DNA from: a virus
DNA length: 59,321 nucleotides
Strand: one strand, 5' to 3'
Virus record (IMG/VR): IMGVR_UViG_3300037882_001894
Span: 1-59,321 of that record
Shown: piece after piece, positions 25,895 to 33,834 of the stretch
Layout: the number at the start of each line of letters is the position of its first letter
Numbering within the stretch: position 1 is the stretch's first letter
Translations under genes and position numbers: made by a program
Notes under the pieces: model-generated
Database searches by the model: none
Told to the model about the DNA's origin: nothing
What the model saw: the letters and a program-made list of their open reading frames with translations, nothing else

Positions 25895-26711
25895 CACGCT
25901 AAACAGAATCACAGAACACAATAAAGAACTTGGAATTGTAGATGTCACTGTATCTGCGGATTCTATCAATGAATTAGGAAATAGAATTACTACATTTATA
26001 CTACATAGATTTCCTAAAGGTGCCTGTCAAGCCGAATTAAATAAGCACAGAACCATTGCTAATAATAGTTTTAGTTCTCGCGCTGTTAATAAAAGCAAAT
26101 ATATCGAAAATATAAAAAATGATCCATACATACCAATATGGACATACAACAAACCAGGAATGATTGGTGATGTAGTGGAAGATGTCAAATATATCAAACA
26201 TCTCACCAATCAATATTTGAAAAAGATGGAGTATGATGTTGCGTATGTGCATAACAATTATGATGATATACATAAACAAGATACTAATACACAATTAGAT
26301 CATTATGCTCGAATCCCTATTATTGTTACTTCTACAAATTGGGAATACTTTTTTAATTTGCGTACTGCTGATGGGGTAAAACCAGAATTTAGACGTATTG
26401 CTATGATTGCACAAGAATTGTATAACAACAATACTCCAACAGAAACTAATTGGCACATTCCGTGGATAAAACCAGATGAACAGCATTTATCGGTAGAAGA
26501 TAAGTGTATTATGTGTGCTGCAAGAAGTGCGTGGTTATCATATGCTAATCATTTGGGTGAACAATCATTAGAACGTGCCCAAAAATTAGTATCAAGATTG
26601 ATAGCTGATAAGCACTATTCCACGCTAGATCATGCTGCTATTAGCGAACCTAATAGAGTTGGTGGTATATATACTGGGTGGACAGAACACCGACAATTAA
26701 TCCTAACTTAA
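25887..26711 (+). CDS. thyX: Flavin-dependent thymidylate synthase ThyX
   Basis: 274 residues. ThyX makes dTMP from dUMP with FAD, NADPH and methylene-tetrahydrofolate. The signature RHRx7S is present as KHRTIANNSFS (K53-S63), with the first Arg replaced by Lys, followed by SSRA. The FFNLRTADGVKPEFRRIA segment matches the dUMP-binding region. It follows an unknown gene by overlap and precedes nblA by 2 bases. With NrdA, NrdB and MazG-like it forms the phage nucleotide-supply set. Confidence 0.88.
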   Translation: MINTLNRITEHNKELGIVDVTVSADSINELGNRITTFILHRFPKGACQAELNKHRTIANNSFSSRAVNKSKYIENIKNDPYIPIWTYNKPGMIGDVVEDVKYIKHLTNQYLKKMEYDVAYVHNNYDDIHKQDTNTQLDHYARIPIIVTSTNWEYFFNLRTADGVKPEFRRIAMIAQELYNNNTPTETNWHIPWIKPDEQHLSVEDKCIMCAARSAWLSYANHLGEQSLERAQKLVSRLIADKHYSTLDHAAISEPNRVGGIYTGWTEHRQLILT

Positions 26712-26713
26712 TT

Positions 26714-26902
26714 ATGCAAGAAAAAACTGATAATCTTACTCTTGAACAGTTGTTTGCCTGTACTAAATTTAAAGCATTAGTTGAGAAAATGTCTCTAGAT
26801 CAATCTAAAATGATGTTGTTGGAAATGCATCGACAAATGATGATTCAGAGTAATCATTATCAGCAAATATTGAAGCATCATTGGTTCTCTGATCTTAAAT
26901 AA
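26714..26902 (+). CDS. nblA: NblA phycobilisome degradation protein
   Basis: 62 residues, the size of cyanobacterial NblA (about 60). The sequence LTLEQLFACTKFKALVEKMS matches the NblA pattern LSLEQQF...F...V..MS. It continues with DQSKMMLLEMHRQMM and ends YQQILKHHW, like the Y..LLKH.W end of NblA. NblA is a small helical adaptor that delivers phycobilisome proteins to Clp protease. Phage copies are known from freshwater cyanophages and may free amino acids or reduce light capture. The ATG at 26714, 2 bases after thyX, is chosen because the family start is close to it; an upstream GTG/ATG would lie inside thyX. Confidence 0.85.
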   Translation: MQEKTDNLTLEQLFACTKFKALVEKMSLDQSKMMLLEMHRQMMIQSNHYQQILKHHWFSDLK

Positions 26903-26923
26903 TTTTATCATAATAAACTAAAA

Positions 26924-27151
26924 ATGCCGACTTATATTTTTAAAGACACCCGAACTAATGTCAAATTCGAGAAATATTTGGGAATGTCTGAACTAGACGA
27001 TTTTAAACTACAAAACAAACACTTACAGCAGGTACCCACTGGGTTAAATGTTGTAGGCGGAGTTGGTGATATTAAAATTGATGATGGTTTTAAATCTATT
27101 CTCAACAATATTCGCGAAAATAATCCTGGTTCCACTATGAGAAAATATTAA
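26924..27151 (+). CDS. FmdB-like small protein of cyanomyoviruses
   Basis: 75 residues starting MPTYIFKDTRTNVKFEKYLG and containing MSELDDF and IDDGFKSILNNI. The same plan (MPTY-F-D, MSELD-F, DGFKDVLNNI) occurs in proteins annotated as FmdB-family regulators in cyanophages. The zinc-ribbon Cys residues of true FmdB are absent here. It lies immediately before the exonuclease gene with one base between them. Role unknown; a transcription or replication accessory is possible. Confidence 0.7.
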   Translation: MPTYIFKDTRTNVKFEKYLGMSELDDFKLQNKHLQQVPTGLNVVGGVGDIKIDDGFKSILNNIRENNPGSTMRKY

Positions 27152-27152
27152 A

Positions 27153-27809
27153 ATGACCATAGAATTGAATTTTTGGGAAAACAAAGAATATAATCGAGTA
27201 GTGGTAGATGGTGTGCGACATTACGACATCGAAGGAAACTACTATCCATCTGTCACTAGTGTAACATCAGCTTATGGTAAGGCTGGGATTGATAAATGGA
27301 GAAAAAAAGTTGGTGAAGAGGAAGCCAATAGGATCTGCAATACTGCGTCCGCTAATGGCACGTATATACACCATTTAGCAGAGCAATATATCTTGGGTAA
27401 TACTATAGATCATAGTAGATCTACATATTTACAAAAAATGATATTTGGTAATCTCAAAACCAATATCAATAAAATATCTGAGGTAAATTTATTAGAGAAT
27501 ACTTTGTTCTCCCATAAGCTTAAATTAGCTGGTACAGTCGATTGTGTTGGTGTCTATGATGGTAAATTGTCTATCATAGATTTCAAGACAGCAAAGGCAG
27601 AAAAGAAAGAGTCTTGGGTAGAATCATATATAGTACAGACAACTATATATTCGATGATGGTCTACGAAATGTATGGAATAAAGATCAGACAGATTGTGTT
27701 GCTGTTCGCTTGTAGTGATCTAACAACACCGATTATTGTAAAAACTATAGATAAAGACTTATTAGAATTAGTAAAAAAATACATAGAATTTTATCGCAAT
27801 GCTAAATAA
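27153..27809 (+). CDS. PD-(D/E)XK exonuclease (RecB-like)
   Basis: 218 residues. Motifs of the RecB/Cas4-type nuclease fold in order: GTYIHHLAEQYI (His motif), KLAGTVDCVG (Asp), LSIIDFKTAK (D-x-K) and YIVQTTIYSMM (QxxxY). This gene is widespread in cyanomyoviruses beside gp33 and gp59, the same neighbours as here. It probably processes DNA ends in recombination or repair. The last 11 bases overlap the gp33 gene. Confidence 0.8.
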   Translation: MTIELNFWENKEYNRVVVDGVRHYDIEGNYYPSVTSVTSAYGKAGIDKWRKKVGEEEANRICNTASANGTYIHHLAEQYILGNTIDHSRSTYLQKMIFGNLKTNINKISEVNLLENTLFSHKLKLAGTVDCVGVYDGKLSIIDFKTAKAEKKESWVESYIVQTTIYSMMVYEMYGIKIRQIVLLFACSDLTTPIIVKTIDKDLLELVKKYIEFYRNAK

Positions 27810-28053
27810 AAAGCAACAATCATTTTTAGACGAACACTTATTAACCTCGGAAAAGTTCAATGATCTGATTGAACAACACCGAATAAACTTCGATACTTAT
27901 CTAGACACTATATCAGATTATGTCCAAAACAATAATATGGAGATAGCCGTAGTGAAAAAGTTATTAAATCCCCAAATCTTATCAAAATTAAGAGCAGAAT
28001 GTGAATTTGTGAATTTGATCAGTAAACAATCAAACACCAATCCTTTATTTTAG
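27799..28053 (+). CDS. 33: Late transcription coactivator gp33
   Basis: 84 residues. The body (LIEQHRINFDTYLDTISDYV, QILSKLRAECEFVNLI) aligns with T4 gp33 (MVEEFGMSYLEATTAFLEE, GIIEKIQSEAIDENLL), the RNA-polymerase flap-binding domain. The C terminus NTNPLF parallels T4 NTLDFLL, the hydrophobic tip that binds the gp45 clamp. gp33 links the clamp to host RNA polymerase at late promoters, which are abundant in this window. Shorter than T4 gp33 (112) by its N-terminal part. Overlaps the exonuclease by 11 bases and is followed by gp59 after 1 base. Confidence 0.75.
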   Translation: MLNKKQQSFLDEHLLTSEKFNDLIEQHRINFDTYLDTISDYVQNNNMEIAVVKKLLNPQILSKLRAECEFVNLISKQSNTNPLF

Positions 28054-28054
28054 T

Positions 28055-28642
28055 ATGAGTAGTTTAGGTTATAATGCATATACTACATATGTAGCAGTAA
28101 AAATGCACTTTACCAGTAAAAAGTACAATTATTTCAGACACAAGGGTAGTAAAATTTCTGAAGGTGCGTTAAGAAAAAATAATGATCGATACTGGTTTAT
28201 GAAACTACAGGATAAATATTCGGAAGATGATTTGTTATCTTTTTTCCTAGCACAATACACTGCTAACCATATGCATAATTATTGGGTTGGTGATTCTTTT
28301 GGTGATAAATGTCAAGAATTGTACCATGATTATCAGAAAAGAATGGGTCAATTCACGCGATTTGTAAATCAAGATATTGCTGATCTATACAATACATATA
28401 ATCACGATGAAATATATAAGGTATCTTCTGGATATCCAAAGATCATAACATCATATTTGGCTGGTAAAATCTCACTAGAAACGCTGATTGTATTGGACGA
28501 ATTAAATGGCTGGGTGGGAGAATCTGAGGCATTAGTTGGTTTGGTGGGGGAACCATTGTTAAATAAGATAGAAAAATACCGACCATTCCTTAATTACAAT
28601 ATAGTACCAATTCGGAAAAAATATAATCAAATATTCACTTGA
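28055..28642 (+). CDS. 59: Helicase loader gp59
   Basis: 195 residues; T4 gp59 has 217. Matching segments: VAVKMHFTSKKYNYFRHKG (T4 YLMIKQHMNGKYDVIKYN), NNDRYWFMKLQDKYSEDDLLSFFLA, NHMHNYWVGD and IITSYLAGKISLETLIVLDEL. gp59 binds fork DNA and gp32 and loads gp41 onto the lagging strand. All three partners (41, 61, 32) are in the window. One base after gp33. Confidence 0.85.
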   Translation: MSSLGYNAYTTYVAVKMHFTSKKYNYFRHKGSKISEGALRKNNDRYWFMKLQDKYSEDDLLSFFLAQYTANHMHNYWVGDSFGDKCQELYHDYQKRMGQFTRFVNQDIADLYNTYNHDEIYKVSSGYPKIITSYLAGKISLETLIVLDELNGWVGESEALVGLVGEPLLNKIEKYRPFLNYNIVPIRKKYNQIFT

Positions 28643-28647
28643 AAGTA

Positions 28648-28676
28648 TTGACTTATACATAATTACATGGTATTCT
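28648..28676 (+). promoter_or_regulatory. Sigma70-like promoter
   Basis: TTGACT (28648-28653), 17-base spacer, TATTCT (28671-28676), upstream of the small membrane protein gene. Confidence 0.7.
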
Positions 28677-28702
28677 AATTAAGAACATTAAATACAGAGT
28701 AA

Positions 28703-28900
28703 ATGATCTTTACGTTTTGGCTGGTGTCTGGGGTGTTTTTAAATCTAGTTATGATCAACAGCATAACAGAAGAAGAAGATTTTGATACATTGGTAATTTT
28801 GTTATCGTTTGTTGCAAATTTTCTTTTTTCCCCTATTTTGATTGTAGCCAACTCTGCAAAAATGCTCAATGTCTTGCTTGAGGAAAACGAAATAAATTGA
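28703..28900 (+). CDS. Small two-helix membrane protein
   Basis: 65 residues with two hydrophobic helices (IFTFWLVSGVFLNLVMI and LVILLSFVANFLFSPILIVA) joined by an acidic loop (TEEEDFD) and an acidic end. It has its own promoter and lies between gp59 and gp32; its end overlaps the -35 of the gp32 promoter. No family recognised; a T4 Imm-like or other membrane-modifying role is only a possibility. Confidence 0.55.
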   Translation: MIFTFWLVSGVFLNLVMINSITEEEDFDTLVILLSFVANFLFSPILIVANSAKMLNVLLEENEIN

Positions 28901-28925
28901 CCTTTTCTGTATACAATGGTATAAT
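28897..28925 (+). promoter_or_regulatory. Sigma70-like promoter of gp32
   Basis: TTGACC (28897-28902), 17-base spacer, TATAAT (28920-28925). It gives a leader of about 60 bases containing a pseudoknot. Confidence 0.85.
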
Positions 28926-28947
28926 ATTATAAGGTAAGAAAACAAAA

Positions 28948-28972
28948 ACATCTACACGATGTAAAGTGTGTA
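28948..28972 (+). promoter_or_regulatory. H-type pseudoknot in gp32 mRNA leader
   Basis: Stem 1: ACATC (28948-28952) with GATGT (28958-28962). The whole loop TACAC (28953-28957) can pair with GTGTA (28968-28972) to form stem 2. A 20-base A-rich stretch without structure leads to the ATG at 28993. T4 gene 32 uses the same arrangement for translational self-repression: the pseudoknot nucleates gp32 binding that spreads to the start. Confidence 0.7.
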
Positions 28973-28992
28973 ATTAAACAACAACAAAACGC

Positions 28993-29907
28993 ATGATAGA
29001 TCTTAAAGCTTTCAAACAACGACAACGTGCTACATCTTTGACAGAAATTACTGAATCCTATCAATACAAAGGATCAAACTACGTCGATTCCCGTTACTGG
29101 AAACTACCAACTCCTGACAAAAAAGATGGTGCGTATAGTGGAGCAATCATTCGGTTTTTGCCTTCACACAACCCCGAAAAACCTTTTATTACAACCTATT
29201 CCTACAGTTTTAATGGAATCAATGGACAGTACATCGAAGAGTCGTTAGAAACGCTTGGGAAGCCAGATCCAGTTCAACAATACAACTCTAAACTTTGGAG
29301 TACTGGTGATGAGGACAAAAGAGCAGATACTAAAAAACGCAGCCGAAAACTGCATTATATTGGTAATATTTTAGTAGTTAAAGATCCTACTCGTCCTGAT
29401 AATGAGGGTAAAGTATTTTTGTTTAAGTTTGGTGTTAAAATTTACGAAAAGCTGTTGGCAGCTATGCAAGGTGATGAAATGGCGATGGAAGCACCAATCG
29501 ACATTTTTGATCTAGACGAGGGTGCTAATTTTTCCCTCAACATGACGTATAGTGGTAAAACTGGATTTTTTGTGTACGATAAATCCAAATTCTTGCGTTG
29601 CTCCAGTATTGGTGACGAAGATTATCAAGAAATAGTAGTTGGTACTATTTATGATTTGGATGCTTGTGAACCAGTCAAATACAAGACATTTGAGTCATTG
29701 AAAGAGCGATTTGATGCAGTCATGACTAAAGGTACTGTCGCCGCTGATGAATCCCAACCAGACGATGAACTAGAACTACCACAAGAACCCGCAATTCCCG
29801 TTGAGAAAAAAGCAGCTAAAGTTAAAGTCAGCCTACCAAAACCTCCTACTATGGATGATGAATTTGCTGAGTTTGATTCTTTAGTGGATGATGATATTCC
29901 TTTCTAA
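28993..29907 (+). CDS. 32: ssDNA-binding protein gp32
   Basis: 304 residues; T4 gp32 has 301. Signatures: [14 protein letters not shown], the [20 protein letters not shown] and [12 protein letters not shown] segments (T4 [23 protein letters not shown]) and an acidic tail ending [17 protein letters not shown] that would recruit gp59 and other partners. The zinc-finger Cys residues of T4 gp32 are missing: no Cys occurs before about residue 205. This agrees with the PDPV-type cyanophage variant. No Shine-Dalgarno precedes the ATG; expression is probably controlled through the leader pseudoknot. Confidence 0.92.
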   Translation: [304 protein letters not shown]

Positions 29908-29911
29908 AATC

Positions 29912-30514
29912 TTATATTTCTTCAAATTTATTACCACCAGCATTTAGTATGTTGGTCTGGTATTTTATCAACTTAATAAAATCATCTTCAAATCTTGCTA
30001 CAACCAATGGGTTCAACAGCAAGATTTTTCTTTTGTTTTCATTTTTTTCGATTATGTCTTCTCTCGCTGTCACTGGTACTCTTGCACTATTACCACTAAT
30101 GGTTATATTATCTATTTTTTTACTAAAATATTGACCTACTATCAAACCATATGGCACCACTATATATCCATTACTATTCTTCAATTCTATTGTTCTATAA
30201 AATAATATATCATTTTTGTCTAGCCGATCATATACTATCTGCTCGATCTCACTATTGGATAATGCCCACTCATCGTAATGGATATTATTGACCAATAATA
30301 TTAACCAATAATATTTTATATCTCCGTAATAATTGTTTGCTATCTGTTCTGGGCGTTCTCCATCTTTTATATAATACTCTTCGTACAAAGTATTATTTGT
30401 CTGGATATCTCCATTCAATTTTAATCTTCTGAACATATCTACTACATCTACAGCACCACCATCTACTGGATCGGTTATTGTTATTTTTGGGTATGATTTA
30501 AAATATGATGACAT
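29912..30514 (-). CDS. 53: Baseplate wedge protein gp53
   Basis: 200 residues. The segment EEYYIKDGERPEQIANNYYG followed by KYYWLILLVNNIHYDEWALS is the gp53 LysM-like signature, in which a repurposed peptidoglycan-binding fold clamps adjacent baseplate wedges. It is the last gene of a three-gene minus-strand operon (4, 48, 53) and ends 4 bases from the convergent gp32 stop; no hairpin terminator is visible between them. Confidence 0.82.
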   Translation of the reverse strand: MSSYFKSYPKITITDPVDGGAVDVVDMFRRLKLNGDIQTNNTLYEEYYIKDGERPEQIANNYYGDIKYYWLILLVNNIHYDEWALSNSEIEQIVYDRLDKNDILFYRTIELKNSNGYIVVPYGLIVGQYFSKKIDNITISGNSARVPVTAREDIIEKNENKRKILLLNPLVVARFEDDFIKLIKYQTNILNAGGNKFEEI

Positions 30515-30515
30515 T

Positions 30516-31517
30516 CTAGTATCCTTCCACTTCCACTTCTTTTGCTGTAATTATTTCCGTCTCGTAAAAAGACAACGTTAATTCCATTGCCACTGGACTT
30601 ACTTCTCCATCCTCATTTATATGCGTACTCCATACACTATCTGGTGTGTAGTTGGTACTAACACTCACCAACACCAATGGCTTTAGTTTTGGTAGATTGC
30701 TCATCTCCCCATTACTGGATTTGAATTTCAGATCGAAAATATTTGGCACAGTTAGCCATCTATCCCCTAATCCCAATAATTGATTGTTTACTGTTGGATC
30801 GGCATCAGTCAATAATCCAGAACGAGAATAATCCGGTAGCGCATTGATCCGCAAAGCTTTTATTATATTTTTTATTTGTGTCTGCTCCTTTTCATTTCTT
30901 GGTAATAGCTTGTATCTACAATTAAAGGATCTTGGTTCATTGCCCTTGAAGATCTGCTCATAATATGGGTTCAGTATTTTGCCGTTGAATCCCTGCGTAA
31001 TAGCTTGTCCAGAACTGAAAAATCCTAGACTCTCTACTATACCCAATATTGTTTCTGGGATACCTGCTTTAGCCATCGTCGCCAGCGTTTCTGCTGTATT
31101 TTGTTGATTACCTCCCTGAACAAACTGCTGTGCTACCGTTGGAGCAAATCTACCGATTGTACGTGTGTCCTCAAGGTTCCATACAGGATTGTCATCAAAT
31201 TGAATTTGATCTGGCATCGGTAGTTTGAATGTATTAATAATATCGCCTTGGATGAAGCGTTCTACGGCGGTGCCTCTACCACCTATATCTTCACCGAATA
31301 ATTTAGGTGCATTAACCAATCCATTACTGGAAGCTAGTGTAGTGATTGGTATTACATTCTGTGTGACAAAGTATTCTGATAGACTAATATATTTGTATGT
31401 TTTGATCTCAACGAAATCCACATAATCTGAGATCAAATTCTCAGGATATTGGTAAGACTCTCCTTTTATACTTTTTTTGTTTTTTGGATTGATGTATTGT
31501 GCGAGGTTGGTGGGCAT
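30516..31517 (-). CDS. 48: Baseplate tail-tube cap gp48
   Basis: 333 residues; T4 gp48 has 364. It contains the KLPMPDQIQFDDNPVWNLED start of the conserved core, the YEQIFKGNEPRSFNCRYKLLPRN strand pair typical of gp48/gp54-type tube proteins, and a C-terminal LVSVSTNYTPDS...MELTLSFYETEI motif. gp48 forms the layer joining baseplate hub to tail tube. It lies 1 base from gp4 upstream and 1 base from gp53 downstream. Confidence 0.8.
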   Translation of the reverse strand: MPTNLAQYINPKNKKSIKGESYQYPENLISDYVDFVEIKTYKYISLSEYFVTQNVIPITTLASSNGLVNAPKLFGEDIGGRGTAVERFIQGDIINTFKLPMPDQIQFDDNPVWNLEDTRTIGRFAPTVAQQFVQGGNQQNTAETLATMAKAGIPETILGIVESLGFFSSGQAITQGFNGKILNPYYEQIFKGNEPRSFNCRYKLLPRNEKEQTQIKNIIKALRINALPDYSRSGLLTDADPTVNNQLLGLGDRWLTVPNIFDLKFKSSNGEMSNLPKLKPLVLVSVSTNYTPDSVWSTHINEDGEVSPVAMELTLSFYETEIITAKEVEVEGY

Positions 31518-31518
31518 A

Positions 31519-31944
31519 TTATATATTCTCTTCAGTGAGGATCTTGAATTCTATTTCTTTGTCTTTGCACCATTCTGAAGCAGCATTCCATTTTGCCAGA
31601 TTTTTGTGGTATATTTTTAGTGCTTCTATATATGGTTTAGTGGGTTTGGTGGGTTTTTTGGGTTCAAGCGTCTCTTTTTTTGGCTTGATTTCTACCATTA
31701 TTTTTTTGCAGTCTATTGTTTCTATCAAAAAGTCTGGATAGTATTTGTGTAGTTTGTTGTCTTCTTCTAGAAAATATGGGATCGCGATTCCTTCTGAATT
31801 CCAGTGTAAAATATTAGGATTTGTGTCACAGTATGTCATGAATTTATGCTCCCAACTGGATCGATAAGTGATCTGCCCTTTTCCAATATATTTCTCTGGA
31901 TTTTTTGGTGTAAATGTGCCCTGATGATAATGTTTTCTGCTCAT
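31519..31944 (-). CDS. 4: Head completion protein gp4
   Basis: 141 residues. The N-terminal FTPKNPEKYIGKGQITYRSSWE, followed by HKFMTYCDTNPN and KYYPDFLIE...MVEIKP, matches the T4 gp4 (also called gp50/65) head-completion family. That family has a PD-(D/E)XK-type nuclease fold (SSWE, PDF, E-x-K). It acts after packaging to prepare the head for tail joining. First gene of the 4-48-53 operon, driven by a minus-strand late promoter 27 bases upstream of the ATG. Confidence 0.85.
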   Translation of the reverse strand: MSRKHYHQGTFTPKNPEKYIGKGQITYRSSWEHKFMTYCDTNPNILHWNSEGIAIPYFLEEDNKLHKYYPDFLIETIDCKKIMVEIKPKKETLEPKKPTKPTKPYIEALKIYHKNLAKWNAASEWCKDKEIEFKILTEENI

Positions 31945-31970
31945 ACGCTATCTTCTTGTTGATACATTAA

Positions 31971-31978
31971 TATTTAGT
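31971..31978 (-). promoter_or_regulatory. Late promoter ACTAAATA
   Basis: Minus-strand late box 27 bases before the gp4 ATG. Confidence 0.7.
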
Positions 31979-31984
31979 TTATTG

Positions 31985-31993
31985 TGTTATAAT
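31985..31993 (+). promoter_or_regulatory. Extended -10 promoter of HNH copy 3
   Basis: TATAAT at 31988-31993 after TGT. The following GATATACAATTATTTG is shared with HNH copy 7. Confidence 0.7.
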
Positions 31994-32016
31994 AGATATA
32001 CAATTATTTGATGATC

Positions 32017-32712
32017 ATGATCCATTATAACGACAGCACTAATACATATTCTTTCGATCTACCTAACCACAATACCAACAAAAATCATAAATTAACATAT
32101 AATCAATTGTTTGTAGACAATAAACTACACGTATTAAACATCATCACTGGCAATCTCTATACCACTATTATTGATATCTCTTCAATACCACTACTGAAAC
32201 AATATAATTTTAATGTAGATATTGGTGGTAGATTTCGTACAGGATTAAATGACAAAACTATAAAAATACATGAAATAATATACGATATCAAAACTAATAA
32301 CAACTGGGTGATTAATCATATAGATGGTGATCCCACAAACAACCAAAGAGCAAATCTAGAATTGGTTACAAATTGGTTCAATACTGCACTACGCAAAACT
32401 ACTAATTCCTTACCATTAGGTGTAAAATATGCTAATAATGGTAATAGTTTTAGGACAGTAATTAAGCTACCAACTAGTAATCAAGCTACAACTTTTGGTT
32501 CACTTTCAATAGATTATCTCCAAAATATGCATTATCAGTTTGGCACCAAATCCAAATTAGTATCTCCGCAAAGATATTTGGAATCCACACCAAATTGGTT
32601 GCCTGATAACAGCATAATCTTCACACCAGAACACCAGCAAAAATTAGATATGCTGGTGAAAAAGCATCTGGAGAACCAAGCAAAGTGGGACAAACCAGAA
32701 TCAATATACTAA
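32017..32712 (+). CDS. HNH homing endonuclease, copy 3
   Basis: 231 residues, ATG at 32017 chosen to match the MIHYNDSTNTYSFDLPNHN family start. Nuclease core NWVINHIDGDPTNNQRANL. It lies between the minus-strand gp4 operon and another minus-strand late gene, so it is transcribed against its neighbours. It has a private promoter and is followed by a 78-base repeat shared with the GIY-YIG gene at 52803 rather than by the outward promoter seen after copies 1, 2, 5 and 6. Confidence 0.85.
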   Translation: MIHYNDSTNTYSFDLPNHNTNKNHKLTYNQLFVDNKLHVLNIITGNLYTTIIDISSIPLLKQYNFNVDIGGRFRTGLNDKTIKIHEIIYDIKTNNNWVINHIDGDPTNNQRANLELVTNWFNTALRKTTNSLPLGVKYANNGNSFRTVIKLPTSNQATTFGSLSIDYLQNMHYQFGTKSKLVSPQRYLESTPNWLPDNSIIFTPEHQQKLDMLVKKHLENQAKWDKPESIY

Positions 32713-32713
32713 T

Positions 32714-32791
32714 GTCTCTCCAGATGCCTCTAGAATGCCCTACAACAGACGATAACTACGAAAACATATACAACTATCAAATTTAATAAAT
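32714..32791 (+). repeat. 78-base repeat, copy A
   Basis: Ungapped match to 53491-53568: 66 of 78 positions identical by hand count. Conserved blocks are GTCTCYCCAGATGCCTCTAG at the left and CAAATTTAATAAAT at the right, with a variable centre. In both places it starts immediately after a homing endonuclease stop. No start codon, hairpin or promoter of the usual types is seen. Confidence 0.85.
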
Positions 32792-32815
32792 CATCAGTTA
32801 CAGAGCATTCTTGCA

Positions 32816-33745
32816 CTATTTTAAATACCACGCGACTAATGGTAATAAAATTGCAGTTCGTATCTCATCAGGATCAATTTGCCATAATGGTGATAACAAA
32901 TGATTTGGGTGTTTCAAATAAGTGTGAAATAATTCATCTCTGTAATTCGGTTGATTGCCATTTTCGATATCAGCAACGATATCGAATGCTTCGGAATTGC
33001 TGTTGCACCAATGGAAGTTTATACCAAGGAAATGAACTTCGCTGTTGTCTAGACAATATATTAATGGACTTCTATCAAACTTAGGTAAAGTATCGTAGCC
33101 TTTTGCCCAATAGCGAAACGAGTAAAAACTACCAATTTCTGGTTCACGCCCTGAATTGCGTCTAGTATCCTCTATATAGCCTCTTGTGCTGTTTATGGCA
33201 GAGTATCTATTTAATACTTTTCGATAGCTGTGGATGTCATTTGGGGGGCGATACAGCTTAATATAATCAAATACATTACTGGGGATACCTACTGCTGCTA
33301 CTGCATCCCGATCTATAGCTTCCCGTTCTTCTCGTTTCTTTTGTTCTTGTTTTTTCTCACGATTATAAAATCTTTTAAGATTATCCACTTCGATCCCTTT
33401 TTGTTTTTGGGATAAATCTGGACGCACAGTTGGAGTAGTATCAGTTTTTCTGATATATTTCTCACCATCTTTGTCTACTTGTTTTCGTTCTTCTGCTCTT
33501 TTTTCATCACGTAGGGCATTAATAATATCTTCAGCAGCCTTTTTCTTTTCAGCAGTGGTTGCGTTGTCTTTCCAGTTTTTAAATTCGTCTGCTGGTAGAG
33601 ATTTTATATACTCATCATATTCTCTAGCTAGATCCACAAATGATCTTCTTGGTGTTCCATTAGCATTAGCTTCTACTAATTCGTCTACTTGTAGTTTTGC
33701 CAATACTCTTGCTCTGTTTTCGGCTGTGTATTTGTTACTAGGCAT
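32816..33745 (-). CDS. Conserved late phage protein with YDR-PL domain
   Basis: 309 residues. A highly charged helical N-terminal two thirds (many Lys/Glu, KKQEQKKREEREAIDRDAVA) precedes a C-terminal domain with GSFYSFRYWAKGYDTLPKFD and RSPLIYCLDNSEVHFLGINF. The Y-F-Y....LP.(Y/F)DR.PL...FLG-N-H pattern occurs in small uncharacterised proteins of several phages. A late promoter lies 27 bases upstream on the minus strand, divergent from the gp54 promoter. Probable virion or assembly protein; not assigned. Confidence 0.6.
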   Translation of the reverse strand: MPSNKYTAENRARVLAKLQVDELVEANANGTPRRSFVDLAREYDEYIKSLPADEFKNWKDNATTAEKKKAAEDIINALRDEKRAEERKQVDKDGEKYIRKTDTTPTVRPDLSQKQKGIEVDNLKRFYNREKKQEQKKREEREAIDRDAVAAVGIPSNVFDYIKLYRPPNDIHSYRKVLNRYSAINSTRGYIEDTRRNSGREPEIGSFYSFRYWAKGYDTLPKFDRSPLIYCLDNSEVHFLGINFHWCNSNSEAFDIVADIENGNQPNYRDELFHTYLKHPNHLLSPLWQIDPDEIRTAILLPLVAWYLK

Positions 33746-33771
33746 TATATTTAATATACTATATACACCAA

Positions 33772-33779
33772 TATTTAGA
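33772..33779 (-). promoter_or_regulatory. Late promoter TCTAAATA
   Basis: 27 bases before the ATG of the minus-strand gene ending at 33745; back-to-back with the plus-strand box at 33802. Confidence 0.7.
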
Positions 33780-33801
33780 TACTGGTGGAAACTGGAATAA
33801 T

Positions 33802-33809
33802 TCTAAATA
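33802..33809 (+). promoter_or_regulatory. Late promoter TCTAAATA
   Basis: 26 bases before the gp54 ATG at 33835. Confidence 0.7.
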
Positions 33810-33834
33810 CAATAGTAATGTATTATATATTTTA

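Noticed and set aside
32816-33084. Plus-strand frame 32839-33084 near the 78-base repeat
   Set aside because: It is opposite the conserved C-terminal domain of the minus-strand gene and has no support of its own.
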